A stretch of 64,000 bases of DNA from Bacillota bacterium (lineage in GTDB: Bacteria > Bacillota > Clostridia > Peptostreptococcales > Anaerovoracaceae): positions 52,654-116,653 of the forward strand of contig JAETTD010000005.1 in assembly GCA_021769295.1 (NCBI GenBank). The letters are read 5' to 3'. The position numbers and the translations under genes were made by a program. Positions 34,496 through 43,707 of this stretch are shown piece after piece. Under the pieces are notes generated by a model that was not told where the DNA came from, made no database searches, and was given only the letters and a program-made list of their open reading frames with translations. How positions within the stretch are numbered: position 1 is the first letter of the stretch; the number at the start of each line of letters is the position of its first letter.

Positions 34496-35147
34496 TGCAA
34501 TGGTAAGCCTTTTGGGATTATCTCTGTGGGAAACCTTATACATGGTAATCGTTTCCACAATACTGGCATATGTGATAGGTCTTCCCATAGGCGTGATTTT
34601 GAACATAACGGGCAAGGGCGGAATTTGCCCTCAAAAGGCCGTAAACTCAGTGCTTGGAATAATAGTAAACGTTTTCAGGTCCATACCGTTTCTTATCCTT
34701 CTGATTTGGATGCTCCCTGTAACCAAGGTAATCGTGGGAACAATGGTCGGCCCGACTTCGGTTATAGTGCCGCTGGTGGTTTCGGCAGCTCCTTTTATCG
34801 GAAGAATGGTCGAATCGTCGCTGAACGAAATAGACGGAGGAGTTATAGAGGCAGCTCAGTCCATGGGTTCAAGCTCCTGGCAGATAATATACAAAGTCCT
34901 TATCCCGGAATCAAAGCCATCGCTTATCATCGGGGCTGCGATTTCTATAACAACCATTTTGGGATACTCGGCAATGGCGGGTATCGTAGGAGGCGGCGGA
35001 CTTGGAGCTGTTGCAACCAACTACGGCTTATACAGGTATAATCAGGAGATTATGCTCATTACAATCGTTATTATCGTTGTAATCGTACAGATTTTCCAGG
35101 AAATCGGAATGATGGCGGCGAAAAAATTAGATAAAAGATTAAAATAA
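34485..35147 (+). CDS. metI: Methionine ABC transporter, permease
   Basis: 220 residues with five or six membrane helices and an EAA-type loop (EAAQSMGSSSWQIIYKVLIP), typical of MetI. It forms the membrane channel of MetNIQ. The ATG at 34485 is inside the end of metN and is served by AAGGAGG, so translation is coupled. Confidence 0.93.
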   Translation: MLDSAMVSLLGLSLWETLYMVIVSTILAYVIGLPIGVILNITGKGGICPQKAVNSVLGIIVNVFRSIPFLILLIWMLPVTKVIVGTMVGPTSVIVPLVVSAAPFIGRMVESSLNEIDGGVIEAAQSMGSSSWQIIYKVLIPESKPSLIIGAAISITTILGYSAMAGIVGGGGLGAVATNYGLYRYNQEIMLITIVIIVVIVQIFQEIGMMAAKKLDKRLK

Positions 35148-35169
35148 AGACAGAAAGGAAGAGAAAATT

Positions 35170-35988
35170 ATGAAAAAGAAACTTACAGTCTTATTGGTAT
35201 TAACGCTGGTGCTCACATCGGTGCTGGCACTGACAGGATGCGGAAGCAAAGACACAGACGATAAGGTTATCAAAGTAGGAGCCACTCCTGCACCTCATGC
35301 AGAAATTCTCGAGGTTGTAAAAGATAATCTTGAAGAGCAAGGCTACACATTGGAAATCGTTGAATATAATGATTACATCCTCCCTAATAAAGGCGTTACA
35401 GAAGGCGAATTAGATGCAAACTATTTCCAGCATATAAGTTATCTGAACAATTATAATGAAGAAAACGGCACTGATTTGGTAAGCGCAGGCGTTATTCACT
35501 ATGAACCGTTTGCACTGTATGCAGGAAAGACTACAAGTGTGGACGCATTGAAGAGCGGAGCTCAGATTGCTGTTCCTAACGACGGAACCAACGAAGGAAG
35601 AGCTTTAAAGCTTCTTGAAGCACAGGGACTTATCAAGCTGAATCCGGAAGCAGGATTCCTTGCAACAAAGATTGACATCACTGAAAATCCTTTGAACCTC
35701 GAAATCGTTGAAATGGAAGCAGCACAGCTTCCGAGAGTGCTCGCTGATGTGGACATGGCTGTAATCAACGGAAACTATGCCATAGATGGCGGCCTCAAGC
35801 TGGCTGATGCTCTTGCAATCGAAGCAGGAGATTCGGAAGCAGCTCAGACTTATGCAAACGTAATTGCAGTTGCAAAGGGTAACGAAAACAGTGACAAGAT
35901 TAAGGCTTTGGTAGCTGCTCTTCAGAGTGACGAAGTAAAAGAATTTATAGATAAGACTTATGGCGGCGCAGTAGTTGCACTGTTCTAA
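35170..35988 (+). CDS. metQ: Methionine-binding lipoprotein
   Basis: 272 residues with a type II signal peptide and lipobox LTGC (Cys near 25), followed by an NlpA/MetQ-type binding domain. Features are VGATPAPHAEILEVVKD, ELDANYFQHISYLN and VINGNYAIDGGL. It captures methionine outside the membrane for MetNI. SD GAAAGGAAG lies upstream, and a terminator follows. Confidence 0.93.
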   Translation: MKKKLTVLLVLTLVLTSVLALTGCGSKDTDDKVIKVGATPAPHAEILEVVKDNLEEQGYTLEIVEYNDYILPNKGVTEGELDANYFQHISYLNNYNEENGTDLVSAGVIHYEPFALYAGKTTSVDALKSGAQIAVPNDGTNEGRALKLLEAQGLIKLNPEAGFLATKIDITENPLNLEIVEMEAAQLPRVLADVDMAVINGNYAIDGGLKLADALAIEAGDSEAAQTYANVIAVAKGNENSDKIKALVAALQSDEVKEFIDKTYGGAVVALF

Positions 35989-36031
35989 AAAATATCTCCC
36001 GGCTTTAAATGAGTCGGGAGATATTTTTTTT
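35987..36031 (+). terminator. Terminator after metQ
   Basis: AAAAAATATCTCCCG pairs with CGGGAGATATTTTTTT around a 13-nt loop, ending in eight T. It ends the metNIQ transcript. Confidence 0.92.
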
Positions 36032-36117
36032 GTATTTGGATAGACTATTCCTTGAAAATAATTTATAATTGTAATTGTTAAAAAATTATTATACTTAAAG
36101 GAAGGAAAGTTACGAAA

Positions 36118-37173
36118 ATGAAAGGTTTTGCAATGTTAAAAATAGGGGAGACCGGTTGGATTACCAAGGATACCCCTGAATGCGGCCCACTGGACGCAAT
36201 CTGCAAGCCGTTGGCGCTGGCCCCATGTACCTCTGATGTTCATACGGTATGGGCGGGAGCTATCGGAGACAGGCACAACATGATTTTGGGTCATGAGGCC
36301 GTGGGAGAAGTAGTAGAGGTAGGAAGCCTTGTTAAGGACTTTAAGGTGGGCGACAGAGTGCTTGTTTCAGCCATTACTCCTGACTGGAATTCTTTGGCTG
36401 CACAGGAGGGATATTCAATGCACAGCGGCGGAATGCTGGCCGGCTGGAAGTTTTCAAATTTTAAGGACGGGGTCTTTGCTGAATACTTCCATGTAAACGA
36501 CGCTGACGGAAATTTGGCGCTGCTCCCTGAAGGCATGGACCTGGGCGCTGCTTGCATGGTCAGCGATATGGTGCCGACAGGATTTCACGGAGCTGAGCTT
36601 GCGGACATTCAGTATGGGGACAATGTTGCAGTCATAGGCATCGGCCCTGTAGGTCTCATGTCCGTTGCAGCCGCTGCAATACGAGGGGCTGCAAATATTT
36701 ATGCGGTAGGCTCGAGAAAGAATTGCGCCGACCTTGCTGTAGAATACGGAGCTACCGACATAATAAACTATCGTGAGGGCGATATTGTTGAGCAGATTAT
36801 GGATTTAAACTGCGGACCTGTCGATAAGGTTATAATTGCAGGCGGAGATAACGATACCTTTGACCAGGCTATCCGTATGCTTAAAGCAGGAGGAAAAATC
36901 GGCAATGTCAATTACCTTGGCGAAGGAGATTACGTAAAAATACCTCGCGGCGAATGGGGATGCGGTATGGGACACAAGCAGATTGCAGGAGGTCTTATGC
37001 CGGGAGGAAGACTGCGTTCAGAGAAATTGGCTCGCCTGATTGTTGCAAACCGTATTCATCCTGAGAAACTTATAACTCATAGGTTTGAAGGACTTGAAAG
37101 CGTAGAGCCTGCGTTGATGCTGATGAAGGATAAGCCGAAAGATTTGATTAAACCGCTTGTAGTAATGGAATAA
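36118..37173 (+). CDS. NADP-dependent secondary alcohol dehydrogenase
   Basis: 351 residues, closely similar in remembered sequence to the Clostridium beijerinckii isopropanol dehydrogenase. Catalytic zinc ligands are C37, H59, E60 and D150. The NADP-specificity triad G198-S199-R200 follows Rossmann motif GIGPVG. It interconverts ketones and secondary alcohols such as acetone/isopropanol. It has its own SD AAGGAAGG and is monocistronic, followed by a palindromic array. Confidence 0.92.
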   Translation: MKGFAMLKIGETGWITKDTPECGPLDAICKPLALAPCTSDVHTVWAGAIGDRHNMILGHEAVGEVVEVGSLVKDFKVGDRVLVSAITPDWNSLAAQEGYSMHSGGMLAGWKFSNFKDGVFAEYFHVNDADGNLALLPEGMDLGAACMVSDMVPTGFHGAELADIQYGDNVAVIGIGPVGLMSVAAAAIRGAANIYAVGSRKNCADLAVEYGATDIINYREGDIVEQIMDLNCGPVDKVIIAGGDNDTFDQAIRMLKAGGKIGNVNYLGEGDYVKIPRGEWGCGMGHKQIAGGLMPGGRLRSEKLARLIVANRIHPEKLITHRFEGLESVEPALMLMKDKPKDLIKPLVVME

Positions 37174-37178
37174 AAGAC

Positions 37179-37399
37179 TGCCGTAAATCTTAAATTTTCT
37201 TTGGATTGCGGCATTTTGACGGCGGTGATAGGGCTCAAATTGCCGTAAAGTTCGCAATTTCTTTTAAATACGGCATTTTACAAGCCATAAGAAGGGTAAA
37301 ACTGCCGTAGATTTAAAATTTTTTTTGGTTCCCGGCATTTTGGAGGGAAATAAGGCAGCAAAAGTGCCGCAAAAGGGAGATTTTCTTCAATTTGCGGCA
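37179..37399 (+). repeat. P35 palindromic array, locus 2 (four units, 62-bp period)
   Basis: 35-bp units start at 37179, 37241, 37303 and 37365, exactly 62 bp apart. Each is TGCCG, 25 AT-rich bases, CGGCA. The three 27-bp intervals all start TTTT. It fills the gap between the alcohol dehydrogenase and a convergent kinase gene. A hairpin CGGCTGT/ACAGCCG with TTTTT follows at 37450-37473 and recurs, inverted, beside the array at 60460. Confidence 0.88.
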
Positions 37400-37449
37400 C
37401 TTTACAATTCGGGCGGTGGTTACGACACTGTTTTGTCCGATTTTTCAAT

Positions 37450-37473
37450 CGGCTGTGCGACAGCCGGTTTTTA
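37450..37473 (+). terminator. Hairpin terminator beyond the P35 array
   Basis: CGGCTGT-GCG-ACAGCCG followed by GTTTTT. The same hairpin, as CGGCTGTGCGACAGCC on the opposite strand, lies at 60402-60420 next to the other array, so it may be part of the element. Confidence 0.6.
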
Positions 37474-37483
37474 ATATATATAT

Positions 37484-38068
37484 TTACTTAAGATTTATGA
37501 AAGCCTTTATCATTTCAGCCGATTTTTCTATACCAAGAGAGCTGCTCTTGATACATAAGTCATAGGATGAAGTATCTCTCCATTCTGTTTTGGAATAGCT
37601 GTTGTGGTACTGTTTTCTGCGCTTATCAGTCTGCTCTATTTTTTCTCTGGCTTCTCTCCTGTTAAGACTGAAGGTCTCCATAACCCTTGGAATTCTGAAA
37701 TCGTCATCTGCACATACGAAAATAGAAACCAATCCCGGATTTTCTGCCAAAACAGAACTTGCACAGCGGCCGACAACAACAAAGGATTCTCCGGATGCAG
37801 CTTTTTCCTTTAAATAATCGAATTGCATCTGAGCTATGATGTTTTCGGTAGAGCTTGTATGTTCTCTGACACGGCGTGATATGAAAGGCTTTGGCTTTTC
37901 GTCGAACTCTTTCATACTTTTGATGTCGGAGTTTTTTGATGAGGCTATTTCTTCCAGTATGTTTTTATCATAGAGGTTGAGACCCAGGTCTTTTGCAATA
38001 ATTTTGGCAATATCGCTTCCGCCGCTTCCCAGTTCGCGGCCTATAGATATGATTAGTTGTTTTGGCAT
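37484..38068 (-). CDS. Cytidylate kinase-like family protein
   Basis: 194 residues starting with a P-loop-like ISIGRELGSGGSDIAKIIA, as in the 'cytidylate kinase-like' family (distinct from Cmk). Arg-rich middle and lid (REHT, NRREAREKI) fit nucleoside-monophosphate-kinase folds. The substrate is unproven. The SD is AGGAGG. It is last of the leftward group that carries the cob genes, 15 bp after the histidine phosphatase. Confidence 0.78.
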   Translation of the reverse strand: MPKQLIISIGRELGSGGSDIAKIIAKDLGLNLYDKNILEEIASSKNSDIKSMKEFDEKPKPFISRRVREHTSSTENIIAQMQFDYLKEKAASGESFVVVGRCASSVLAENPGLVSIFVCADDDFRIPRVMETFSLNRREAREKIEQTDKRRKQYHNSYSKTEWRDTSSYDLCIKSSSLGIEKSAEMIKAFINLK

Positions 38069-38083
38069 ATGAATTCCTCCTGC

Positions 38084-38704
38084 TTAAATCTCTTCAAATC
38101 TTATTGGGGTGCTGTTTTCAAAATATATAGTGTAGCCTCTTCCGGGGGCGGGTATCAGTTCCCAGAAGGTTTCCTGAGGTCTGCCGAGCAGTGAGCACAT
38201 GGCGGCCGCAATTACGCCTCCGTGGCAGACCACAATGGATACGGAATCCTTGCCGCTGTGCCTGTGGGAAAACTCTCTCAGTCTGTGGTAGCCCAACAGC
38301 TCTTTAAGGCCACGGTTGGTTCTCTCATAGAAGTCCGATGCCGATTCGCCGCCGGGAAATCTGAAAGTTCCGGTGGTATCATTTATCCATATGTCGAATC
38401 CTTCCAGTTCCTTTAACTCATTAAAAGTTTTGCATTCCCAGTCGCCAAAGTTCATTTCTTTTAAGTTTTCTATGGACTTGTACGGTACGTCTCCGAAAAT
38501 CACCTGCAAAGTCTGATTGGCTCTGACCATTCCCGATGTGTAAAAATCGGCGCCCTCCGGAGAAGGATAGATATTTTTGCTTTTGAATTCCGCAATGGCA
38601 TTCACACCTTCCTCTATGAGGGGAAGGTCAGCCCAGCCGTAATACCATTTGTTCGCTACGCCTTCTGTTATACCGTGACGGATAAAATGAATACAAGATG
38701 TCAT
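38084..38704 (-). CDS. Histidine phosphatase, probable alpha-ribazole phosphatase
   Basis: 206 residues from the ATG at 38704. The frame extends further upstream, but that part lies inside the preceding CobU-like gene. The catalytic RHG motif is HFIRHGITEG near the N-terminus, and the second catalytic His is in VVCHGGVIAA. Within a cob cluster it likely removes phosphate from alpha-ribazole phosphate or adenosylcobalamin phosphate (CobC role). General phosphoglycerate-mutase-like activity is the alternative. Confidence 0.75.
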   Translation of the reverse strand: MTSCIHFIRHGITEGVANKWYYGWADLPLIEEGVNAIAEFKSKNIYPSPEGADFYTSGMVRANQTLQVIFGDVPYKSIENLKEMNFGDWECKTFNELKELEGFDIWINDTTGTFRFPGGESASDFYERTNRGLKELLGYHRLREFSHRHSGKDSVSIVVCHGGVIAAAMCSLLGRPQETFWELIPAPGRGYTIYFENSTPIRFEEI

Positions 38705-38720
38705 AAATTTTATCTGCTCC

Positions 38721-39098
38721 TTATTTGATTTGCTCTCCGATGCCGCAAAATACCCGGTAAACCTCATCTGCTTCTTTTGCAAGATAAAGCATGGTTCGGC
38801 CGACCATTTCACGCCATGCCCTCATGACAGGGTCAATCGGAACGATTCCCTGTGAAATATCATTAACAATAATTATTTTATCTTTAATTTCATCCTTGTA
38901 TGATGTCAAAATGTCTTTTGCCTCAATATTTTCCTTTACACAGCCCAAAACCATTTGCTCCAAGTTGCATAAAACTTTAGCCGACATATCTAAATCCGTG
39001 TTTTCTTGGCACATATAGATATCGCTCTCTGCAATGCTAAAGGTCTCTTTTGCAAAATCAAGTTTTCCCTGATAGGCTCCTCCGAAAATTAAAATCAT
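38721..39098 (-). CDS. Short CobU-like protein
   Basis: 125 residues. It begins with a CobU-like P-loop (MILIFGGAYQGKLDFA) and ends with the CobU C-terminal pattern DPVMRAWREMVGRTMLYLAKEADEVYRVFCGI. It is shorter than a normal CobU (about 180), and a second, fuller CobU is encoded at 39889. It may be a diverged guanylyltransferase or kinase module, or a redundant copy. It sits between cobS and the phosphatase with gaps of 12-17 bp. Confidence 0.7.
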   Translation of the reverse strand: MILIFGGAYQGKLDFAKETFSIAESDIYMCQENTDLDMSAKVLCNLEQMVLGCVKENIEAKDILTSYKDEIKDKIIIVNDISQGIVPIDPVMRAWREMVGRTMLYLAKEADEVYRVFCGIGEQIK

Positions 39099-39110
39099 TT
39101 ATAAATCTCC

Positions 39111-39878
39111 TTAGACTAAAATCATTGCGAAAATTCCGGCCAACTCTCCCCATACTATCGAATAACCTGCTATATCACCGCTCATGCCTCCCAGTTGGCG
39201 TTTGGCTATGAGTGCGGCTAAGTATGTCGCTGCAGCGGTTACCCCGATAACCACCAGAGATGAAGCTAAAGAGGTGGCAAATATAAGACCTGCTCCGCAG
39301 AAAATTATAAGCTGAGCCGCGATGATAAGCAGCGCTTTTTTCTTTTGGGATTTGTCTTCTGCACCTGTTCCTTGGGCGTATTGACTGTGGCCTATCGGTT
39401 TTCTTAAAATTACGTTGGCACCCGCTATAGCCCTGCTGACTATGGGGATCATACACAAATTGACAAAATCAATGCCGATGCTTAAGGCAGAGGAAATACA
39501 GGAGTAGTATCCCAGTATCATGAAAACCACGCTCACTACCGCAAAGGCTCCGCAATGGGAGTCTTTAAGTATCATCTGCCTCTGCTCCAGAGGTTTGCGG
39601 GACATAATGGCATCGCAGCAATCCATAAAACCGTCAAGGTGCATAAAACCGCAGAGAGCAAAGGGTATGAAGGTAAGTACAAAGGCCAGCAACATGAAAG
39701 GCATTCCGATCCATACGAACAGAACGCATAAGGCCGCCCATAACACTCCGATGATAAAACCCACAAAAGGCAGGCATCCAAGCATATAGTTTTTTAAATC
39801 GCCGTCCCATTTTTTGCATGGACAGGGTATGGTTAAAAAATTCCCCCATGCCATAAACAATCCTGTAATAATCTTCAT
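39111..39878 (-). CDS. cobS: Adenosylcobinamide-GDP ribazoletransferase (cobalamin synthase)
   Basis: 255 residues with about seven membrane helices. The acidic motif GFMHLDGFMDCCDAIMSRK is the DGxxDxxDG-like CobS signature. It joins alpha-ribazole to adenosylcobinamide-GDP in the membrane. The ATG at 39878 is preferred over the TTG three bases upstream because of its spacing from AAGGGGG. It lies 10 bp downstream of cobU. Confidence 0.9.
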   Translation of the reverse strand: MKIITGLFMAWGNFLTIPCPCKKWDGDLKNYMLGCLPFVGFIIGVLWAALCVLFVWIGMPFMLLAFVLTFIPFALCGFMHLDGFMDCCDAIMSRKPLEQRQMILKDSHCGAFAVVSVVFMILGYYSCISSALSIGIDFVNLCMIPIVSRAIAGANVILRKPIGHSQYAQGTGAEDKSQKKKALLIIAAQLIIFCGAGLIFATSLASSLVVIGVTAAATYLAALIAKRQLGGMSGDIAGYSIVWGELAGIFAMILV

Positions 39879-39888
39879 CAAATCCCCC

Positions 39889-40440
39889 TTATTTATGTTC
39901 CTTAATAAATCCGTAAGTCACCTCTATGACCCGGTTGCAGGCCTTGGCAAGGGTTCTGTCCAACAGAGCAAGGCCTTTTTTATATTCCTCTGTGAGGCTT
40001 TCATAAGAAAACGCATCTGAATATATATAATCGGAAACAAAAACCGTGTTTCCTGTGATTTCCGCAAATTGGCGAAGCTGCTCCGCAAGCCTTTGGGGAG
40101 CGTCATGGTCTATGCGGCCGTCCGCTCTGAACATTTCATTTGAAAGTAAGGCGGTGACGCTGTCGAGGAGAAAGACTCCTTTTGGATTTACCTTTGCACC
40201 TGTCACGGTCTTGCCGCCTAAGCAGCCGCAAATGTCAAGACCCTGTTCGATTGTGTCAAACCCCCAGCCCTCACGTTCCTTCAAGTGACGGCGGATTCTG
40301 GCTCTGTCCTCTTCGTCTGTTGGAATCATGGTCGCCAGGTAATAAAGAGGAAGGTTCTGTTTTTGCGCCATATCTCGGGCGATGCGCTGGGCATAAAAGG
40401 ATTTTCCGTTTTTACAGCCTCCGCTGATTAAAAAGTTCAT
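39889..40440 (-). CDS. cobU: Adenosylcobinamide kinase/guanylyltransferase
   Basis: 183 residues, the usual CobU length. P-loop is ISGGCKNGKSFYAQRIA; other CobU stretches are YYLATMIPTDEEDRARIRRH and VFVSDYIYSD. It phosphorylates adenosylcobinamide and adds GMP to form adenosylcobinamide-GDP for CobS. Its start overlaps the cobT stop (TAATG). Confidence 0.88.
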   Translation of the reverse strand: MNFLISGGCKNGKSFYAQRIARDMAQKQNLPLYYLATMIPTDEEDRARIRRHLKEREGWGFDTIEQGLDICGCLGGKTVTGAKVNPKGVFLLDSVTALLSNEMFRADGRIDHDAPQRLAEQLRQFAEITGNTVFVSDYIYSDAFSYESLTEEYKKGLALLDRTLAKACNRVIEVTYGFIKEHK

Positions 40441-41570
40441 TAAAAGAAGTTTCCTTTCTCTGCTTCTTCAAGATAGTCTGCATCTATGGCACCCTCGTCA
40501 AAGGTTGCCATTTCGTTCATGGTTGCGCAGGCCGTCTCTATTATGTTAAAGCTGATAGGGCAGCCGCTGCCTTCGCCGAGGCGCATTCCCAAATCGAAGT
40601 AAGGCTTAATGCCTATCGCGTCTACCGCAATCTTATAACCCTGCTCTTTTGAAAGGTGGGAGCCGAACAGGAAGTTGACCGTGTTAGGCGCCATGCGGAC
40701 TGCTGCTAAGGCTGCAACGGCTGAAATATAGCCGTCTACAACCACAGGCAGTCTGTAATATGCGGCGCCGAGGAAGGCTCCGGTCATGGCGCAGATGTCA
40801 AATCCGCCCACTTCTGCCAAAATTTCTATTATGTCTTTTCCTTTGCACCTTGACGCTGCTTCATCGACTATTCTTATTTTTTTGGCAAGACCTTCGTCAT
40901 TGAGTCCGCCGCCTCTGCCTACCACGTCTGTTGCTGTTTTACCGGTCAAGGCAGCCAGTACGCATGCGCTGGTGGTGGTATTGCCTATTCCCATTTCGCC
41001 TACTCCCAAGATGTGGTAGCCGCAGTCTTTAACGGCTTTGGCAGCGTCGATACCGCACATAATGGCAGTTAAAGCCTGTTCTCTTGTCATGGCAGGTTCT
41101 TTGGCCAGATTCTTTGTGCCGTTTGCAAGTCTTTTATTAAAAATTTTGGAGGTCAGCCTGCCGTTTTCGGTCATTGAATCGGTATAAAGACTCTGCGGAA
41201 TAGGCAGTTTTACTCCTATATCGACAACGAGAAGGTCGATGCCGAAATGTTTCGCCATGGAACTTACTCCTGTCAGTCGTCTTGTGAAATTTATGGTCTG
41301 CGAAAGTGTTACAGACTGAGGGGCGGAAGCAACGCCTTCTTCAACCACACCGTTATCAGCCGACATGATGACGATTGCCTTTTTCTCCACTGAATTTTTA
41401 ACGCTGCCGGTAATGCCGGCCATTTGAATGGAGATGTCCTCCAAAGTTCCGAGGGCTCCTGTAGGTTTTGCCAGAACTTTTTGGCGGGCTTTTGCATTTT
41501 CCGTTGCAGCCCGGTCTAAAGCGCCTTTTGCACTTATTTCATTTAAAATTTCCTTTAAGCGTGTTTCCAT
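40440..41570 (-). CDS. cobT: Nicotinate-nucleotide:dimethylbenzimidazole phosphoribosyltransferase
   Basis: 376 residues from the ATG at 41570, which has AGGAG 5 nt upstream; the longer frame to 41696 overlaps the preceding gene. CobT motifs include KPTGALGTLEDISIQMAGI, GVGEMGIGNTTTSACV, GRGGGLNDEGL and a C-terminal GMRLGEGSGC. It makes alpha-ribazole phosphate, the cobalamin lower ligand, from nicotinate mononucleotide and a base. With CobU and CobS it supports salvage or assembly of the adenosylcobalamin used by OraE. Confidence 0.93.
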   Translation of the reverse strand: METRLKEILNEISAKGALDRAATENAKARQKVLAKPTGALGTLEDISIQMAGITGSVKNSVEKKAIVIMSADNGVVEEGVASAPQSVTLSQTINFTRRLTGVSSMAKHFGIDLLVVDIGVKLPIPQSLYTDSMTENGRLTSKIFNKRLANGTKNLAKEPAMTREQALTAIMCGIDAAKAVKDCGYHILGVGEMGIGNTTTSACVLAALTGKTATDVVGRGGGLNDEGLAKKIRIVDEAASRCKGKDIIEILAEVGGFDICAMTGAFLGAAYYRLPVVVDGYISAVAALAAVRMAPNTVNFLFGSHLSKEQGYKIAVDAIGIKPYFDLGMRLGEGSGCPISFNIIETACATMNEMATFDEGAIDADYLEEAEKGNFF

Positions 41571-41611
41571 TATAGCTCCTTCTCTGTATGTATTTTGTGT
41601 TATATATGTGG

Positions 41612-42388
41612 TTATATATATCTGTGGTTTTGCAGCCATTCCATGCATTTGCCGCATTGGCGGGCTTCTATGGTGAAGGTTACATCGGGACTGCAATATT
41701 TTTCTATGGCATTGAAAACCGAGACCATATTCATGGTTCCTGCTTCAAAATCTCCGTGGGCGTCGCCGGTGCCGTCGTTGTTATGAAGATGAAAATGGCC
41801 TATATAAGGGCTGAGCACCTTAATCCACGTTTCTATAGAAATATCCTTTGATGTGGCGGCGTTTGCATGGCCTATGTCAAGGCAAAGGCGGATGCGGCTG
41901 TCGGTGACATGGGACATAAAATCGGCCATCATGTAGGGCTCGTCTTCCATGACGTTTTCAACATATATATTGAAATCTTCCGGCTTGTCTGCCATAAAAT
42001 CCTGCCAGAATTCAGCGCCTCTTTCTGCCTGCCATTCTTTGAAATATATGAATGGAACCCAACCTGAATGTACTATCATATTCTTTACGGACAGGGCGCT
42101 GCATATTTCAAAGGCTTGGTTAAGGCGCTGCTTTGCCAAGTCACGGAAGCGGTAATCGATAGCCGCCGGGTGAATTTCGGTAAAGGGACCGTGGAGGGTT
42201 GCTCTTGGGGCGCCTGCGGCAGCCAGGTCGCTTTTCATTTTGCTCAAAAGCCCGCTACGGTTTTCGCTGTCGAGCGCCTGAGATATGCAGGTATGGTTAA
42301 ATTCGATGCCTACGCCGTATTTGACGGCTACTTCCAATGCGTTTATCTGAAATGTGGCTATATATAATCTGTCTTTTATGTTTAACAT
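41612..42388 (-). CDS. Sugar phosphate isomerase/epimerase-like TIM barrel protein
   Basis: 258 residues from the ATG at 42388 (AAAGG upstream); an upstream extension to 42448 is not supported by an SD. AP-endonuclease-2-type TIM barrel with likely metal ligands in VHSGWVPFI, YVENVMEDE, LDIGHANA and HLHNNDGTGDAHGD. The substrate is unknown. First gene of the leftward cob-containing group, 41 bp before cobT; a cobalamin-related role is possible but unproven. Confidence 0.75.
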   Translation of the reverse strand: MLNIKDRLYIATFQINALEVAVKYGVGIEFNHTCISQALDSENRSGLLSKMKSDLAAAGAPRATLHGPFTEIHPAAIDYRFRDLAKQRLNQAFEICSALSVKNMIVHSGWVPFIYFKEWQAERGAEFWQDFMADKPEDFNIYVENVMEDEPYMMADFMSHVTDSRIRLCLDIGHANAATSKDISIETWIKVLSPYIGHFHLHNNDGTGDAHGDFEAGTMNMVSVFNAIEKYCSPDVTFTIEARQCGKCMEWLQNHRYI

Positions 42389-42482
42389 GTAGGGCCTTTC
42401 ATATTTTTTATGTTCGAAATCTTTCGGGGCGTGGGGACCAATGATCAATGACGCAATGAGCGCTGGCGGTCTGTGATTGGCT

Positions 42483-42520
42483 TGTTGTCACTTTGGAAAA
42501 ATATTTAAAATCTGCCAACA
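42483..42520 (+). repeat. Solo P39 palindromic unit
   Basis: TGTTGTC...GCCAACA, 38 bp, the same form as the array units at 15, 28 and 63 kb. It stands 30 bp from copy C of the dispersed element. Confidence 0.65.
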
Positions 42521-42550
42521 ATGCCGGCAATGCCGCTGCTCCGAAGTAAA

Positions 42551-42679
42551 CGCAGCGAACTTGTAATGGATTTATTATACCACGATTCTTGCGCTGAAAA
42601 TACAATGGTCCATCGTGATTCAATGAAAGCTTCCTTGCAGCAACGCCGTTACAATCTATTTGCGTTCATTATACCATAC
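42551..42679 (-). repeat. 94-bp-period dispersed element, copy C
   Basis: Reverse orientation. ATTATACC at 42574 and 42668 are exactly 94 bp apart. The tail CTTGTAAT-GGATTTATT is shared with copies B and D. It fills much of the gap 42389-42790; nothing else is seen there. Confidence 0.83.
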
Positions 42680-42790
42680 AAAACAACAAAAAAAAAGATG
42701 AATGCAGTGTGCTGACAGTGTTGCAAGTCTGAATATTTTTTGTTAAAATCAAAACGTGGCTTAATAATTCAATTGGAAGAGGAAGAAATT

Positions 42791-43705
42791 ATGAGCAAAA
42801 AAATGCAAAGTAACATTTTGCTGCTGCTGACCGCAATAATATGGGGCTCGGCGTTTGTGGCACAAAAAAGTGGAATGGATTACATCGAGCCGTTTACCTT
42901 TAACGGAATTCGTACCTTTATAGGCGGATTGGTTCTCATACCCGTAGTTCTGTTCATGGAAAAGAGAAAGCCGGCAGAAGAGATAAGCGCAGAGGAAAAG
43001 AAGCAGAAAAACAAAGAGCTTCTTATCGGAGGAGTATGTTGCGGCATGGCGCTGTTTGCGGCGGGTTCCCTGCAACAATTCGGCGTAAGTTACACCACCG
43101 CCGGAAAAGCGGGCTTTATTACAACTTTGTACGTCGTATTCGTGCCTATTATCAGCGTTATACTAAGAAAAAAGGTAAGACCTATAATGTGGGTTTGCGT
43201 AGCCATGGGAGCGGTAGGTCTATATTTATTGTGTATGACAGACGCATCATTCAAATTGACCTACGGAGATACTCTTGTGTTGCTGTGCGCTGTGGCATTT
43301 GCCGTACATATACTTACTGTCGACCATTTTTCTCCGAAAATGGATGGAATTAAACTTTCATGCATACAGTTCCTTACAGCGGGACTTATAGGCATAATCT
43401 GCATGTTTATATTTGAAACCCCTGACATAGGAGCAATTTTGGATTGTGCAGTACCTCTTTTGTATGCGGGCGTGCTGTCCTGCGGGCTTGGTTACACTTT
43501 CCAGGTAGTTGCACAGCAATATGCAGAGCCTACTGTGGCATCACTGCTTATGAGTTTGGAATCGGTATTTGCAGTTGTTTTCGGTGCATTGCTGCTGCAC
43601 GAAGTAATGTCTCTGAGAGAACTTTCGGGATGTTTGATTATATTTATTGCAGTAATAATTTCCCAGCTACCTGAAAAAAAGAATAAAAATGAAAGCGAGG
43701 CTTAA
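42791..43705 (+). CDS. DMT-superfamily transporter (EamA type)
   Basis: 304 residues from the ATG at 42791; the longer frame starts with an unlikely TTG. Ten membrane helices in two EamA repeats. The first repeat has IIWGSAFVAQKSG, and the second ends with SLLMSLESVFAVVFGALLLHE. Such proteins export or import small metabolites; the substrate is unknown. It is followed 2 bp later by an HD-domain gene. Confidence 0.87.
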   Translation: MSKKMQSNILLLLTAIIWGSAFVAQKSGMDYIEPFTFNGIRTFIGGLVLIPVVLFMEKRKPAEEISAEEKKQKNKELLIGGVCCGMALFAAGSLQQFGVSYTTAGKAGFITTLYVVFVPIISVILRKKVRPIMWVCVAMGAVGLYLLCMTDASFKLTYGDTLVLLCAVAFAVHILTVDHFSPKMDGIKLSCIQFLTAGLIGIICMFIFETPDIGAILDCAVPLLYAGVLSCGLGYTFQVVAQQYAEPTVASLLMSLESVFAVVFGALLLHEVMSLRELSGCLIIFIAVIISQLPEKKNKNESEA

Positions 43706-43707
43706 CG

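Noticed and set aside
37179..37399. CRISPR array call for the 62-bp-pitch repeats
   Set aside because: Unit cores differ too much between copies (only the five-base ends are constant), intervals share TTTT starts, arrays have only two to four units, and there are no cas genes in the window.
42389..42550. Cobalamin riboswitch before the cob cluster
   Set aside because: No B12 box (AGYCAGGAGACCTGCC-like) or characteristic GCCACTG is present on the minus strand.
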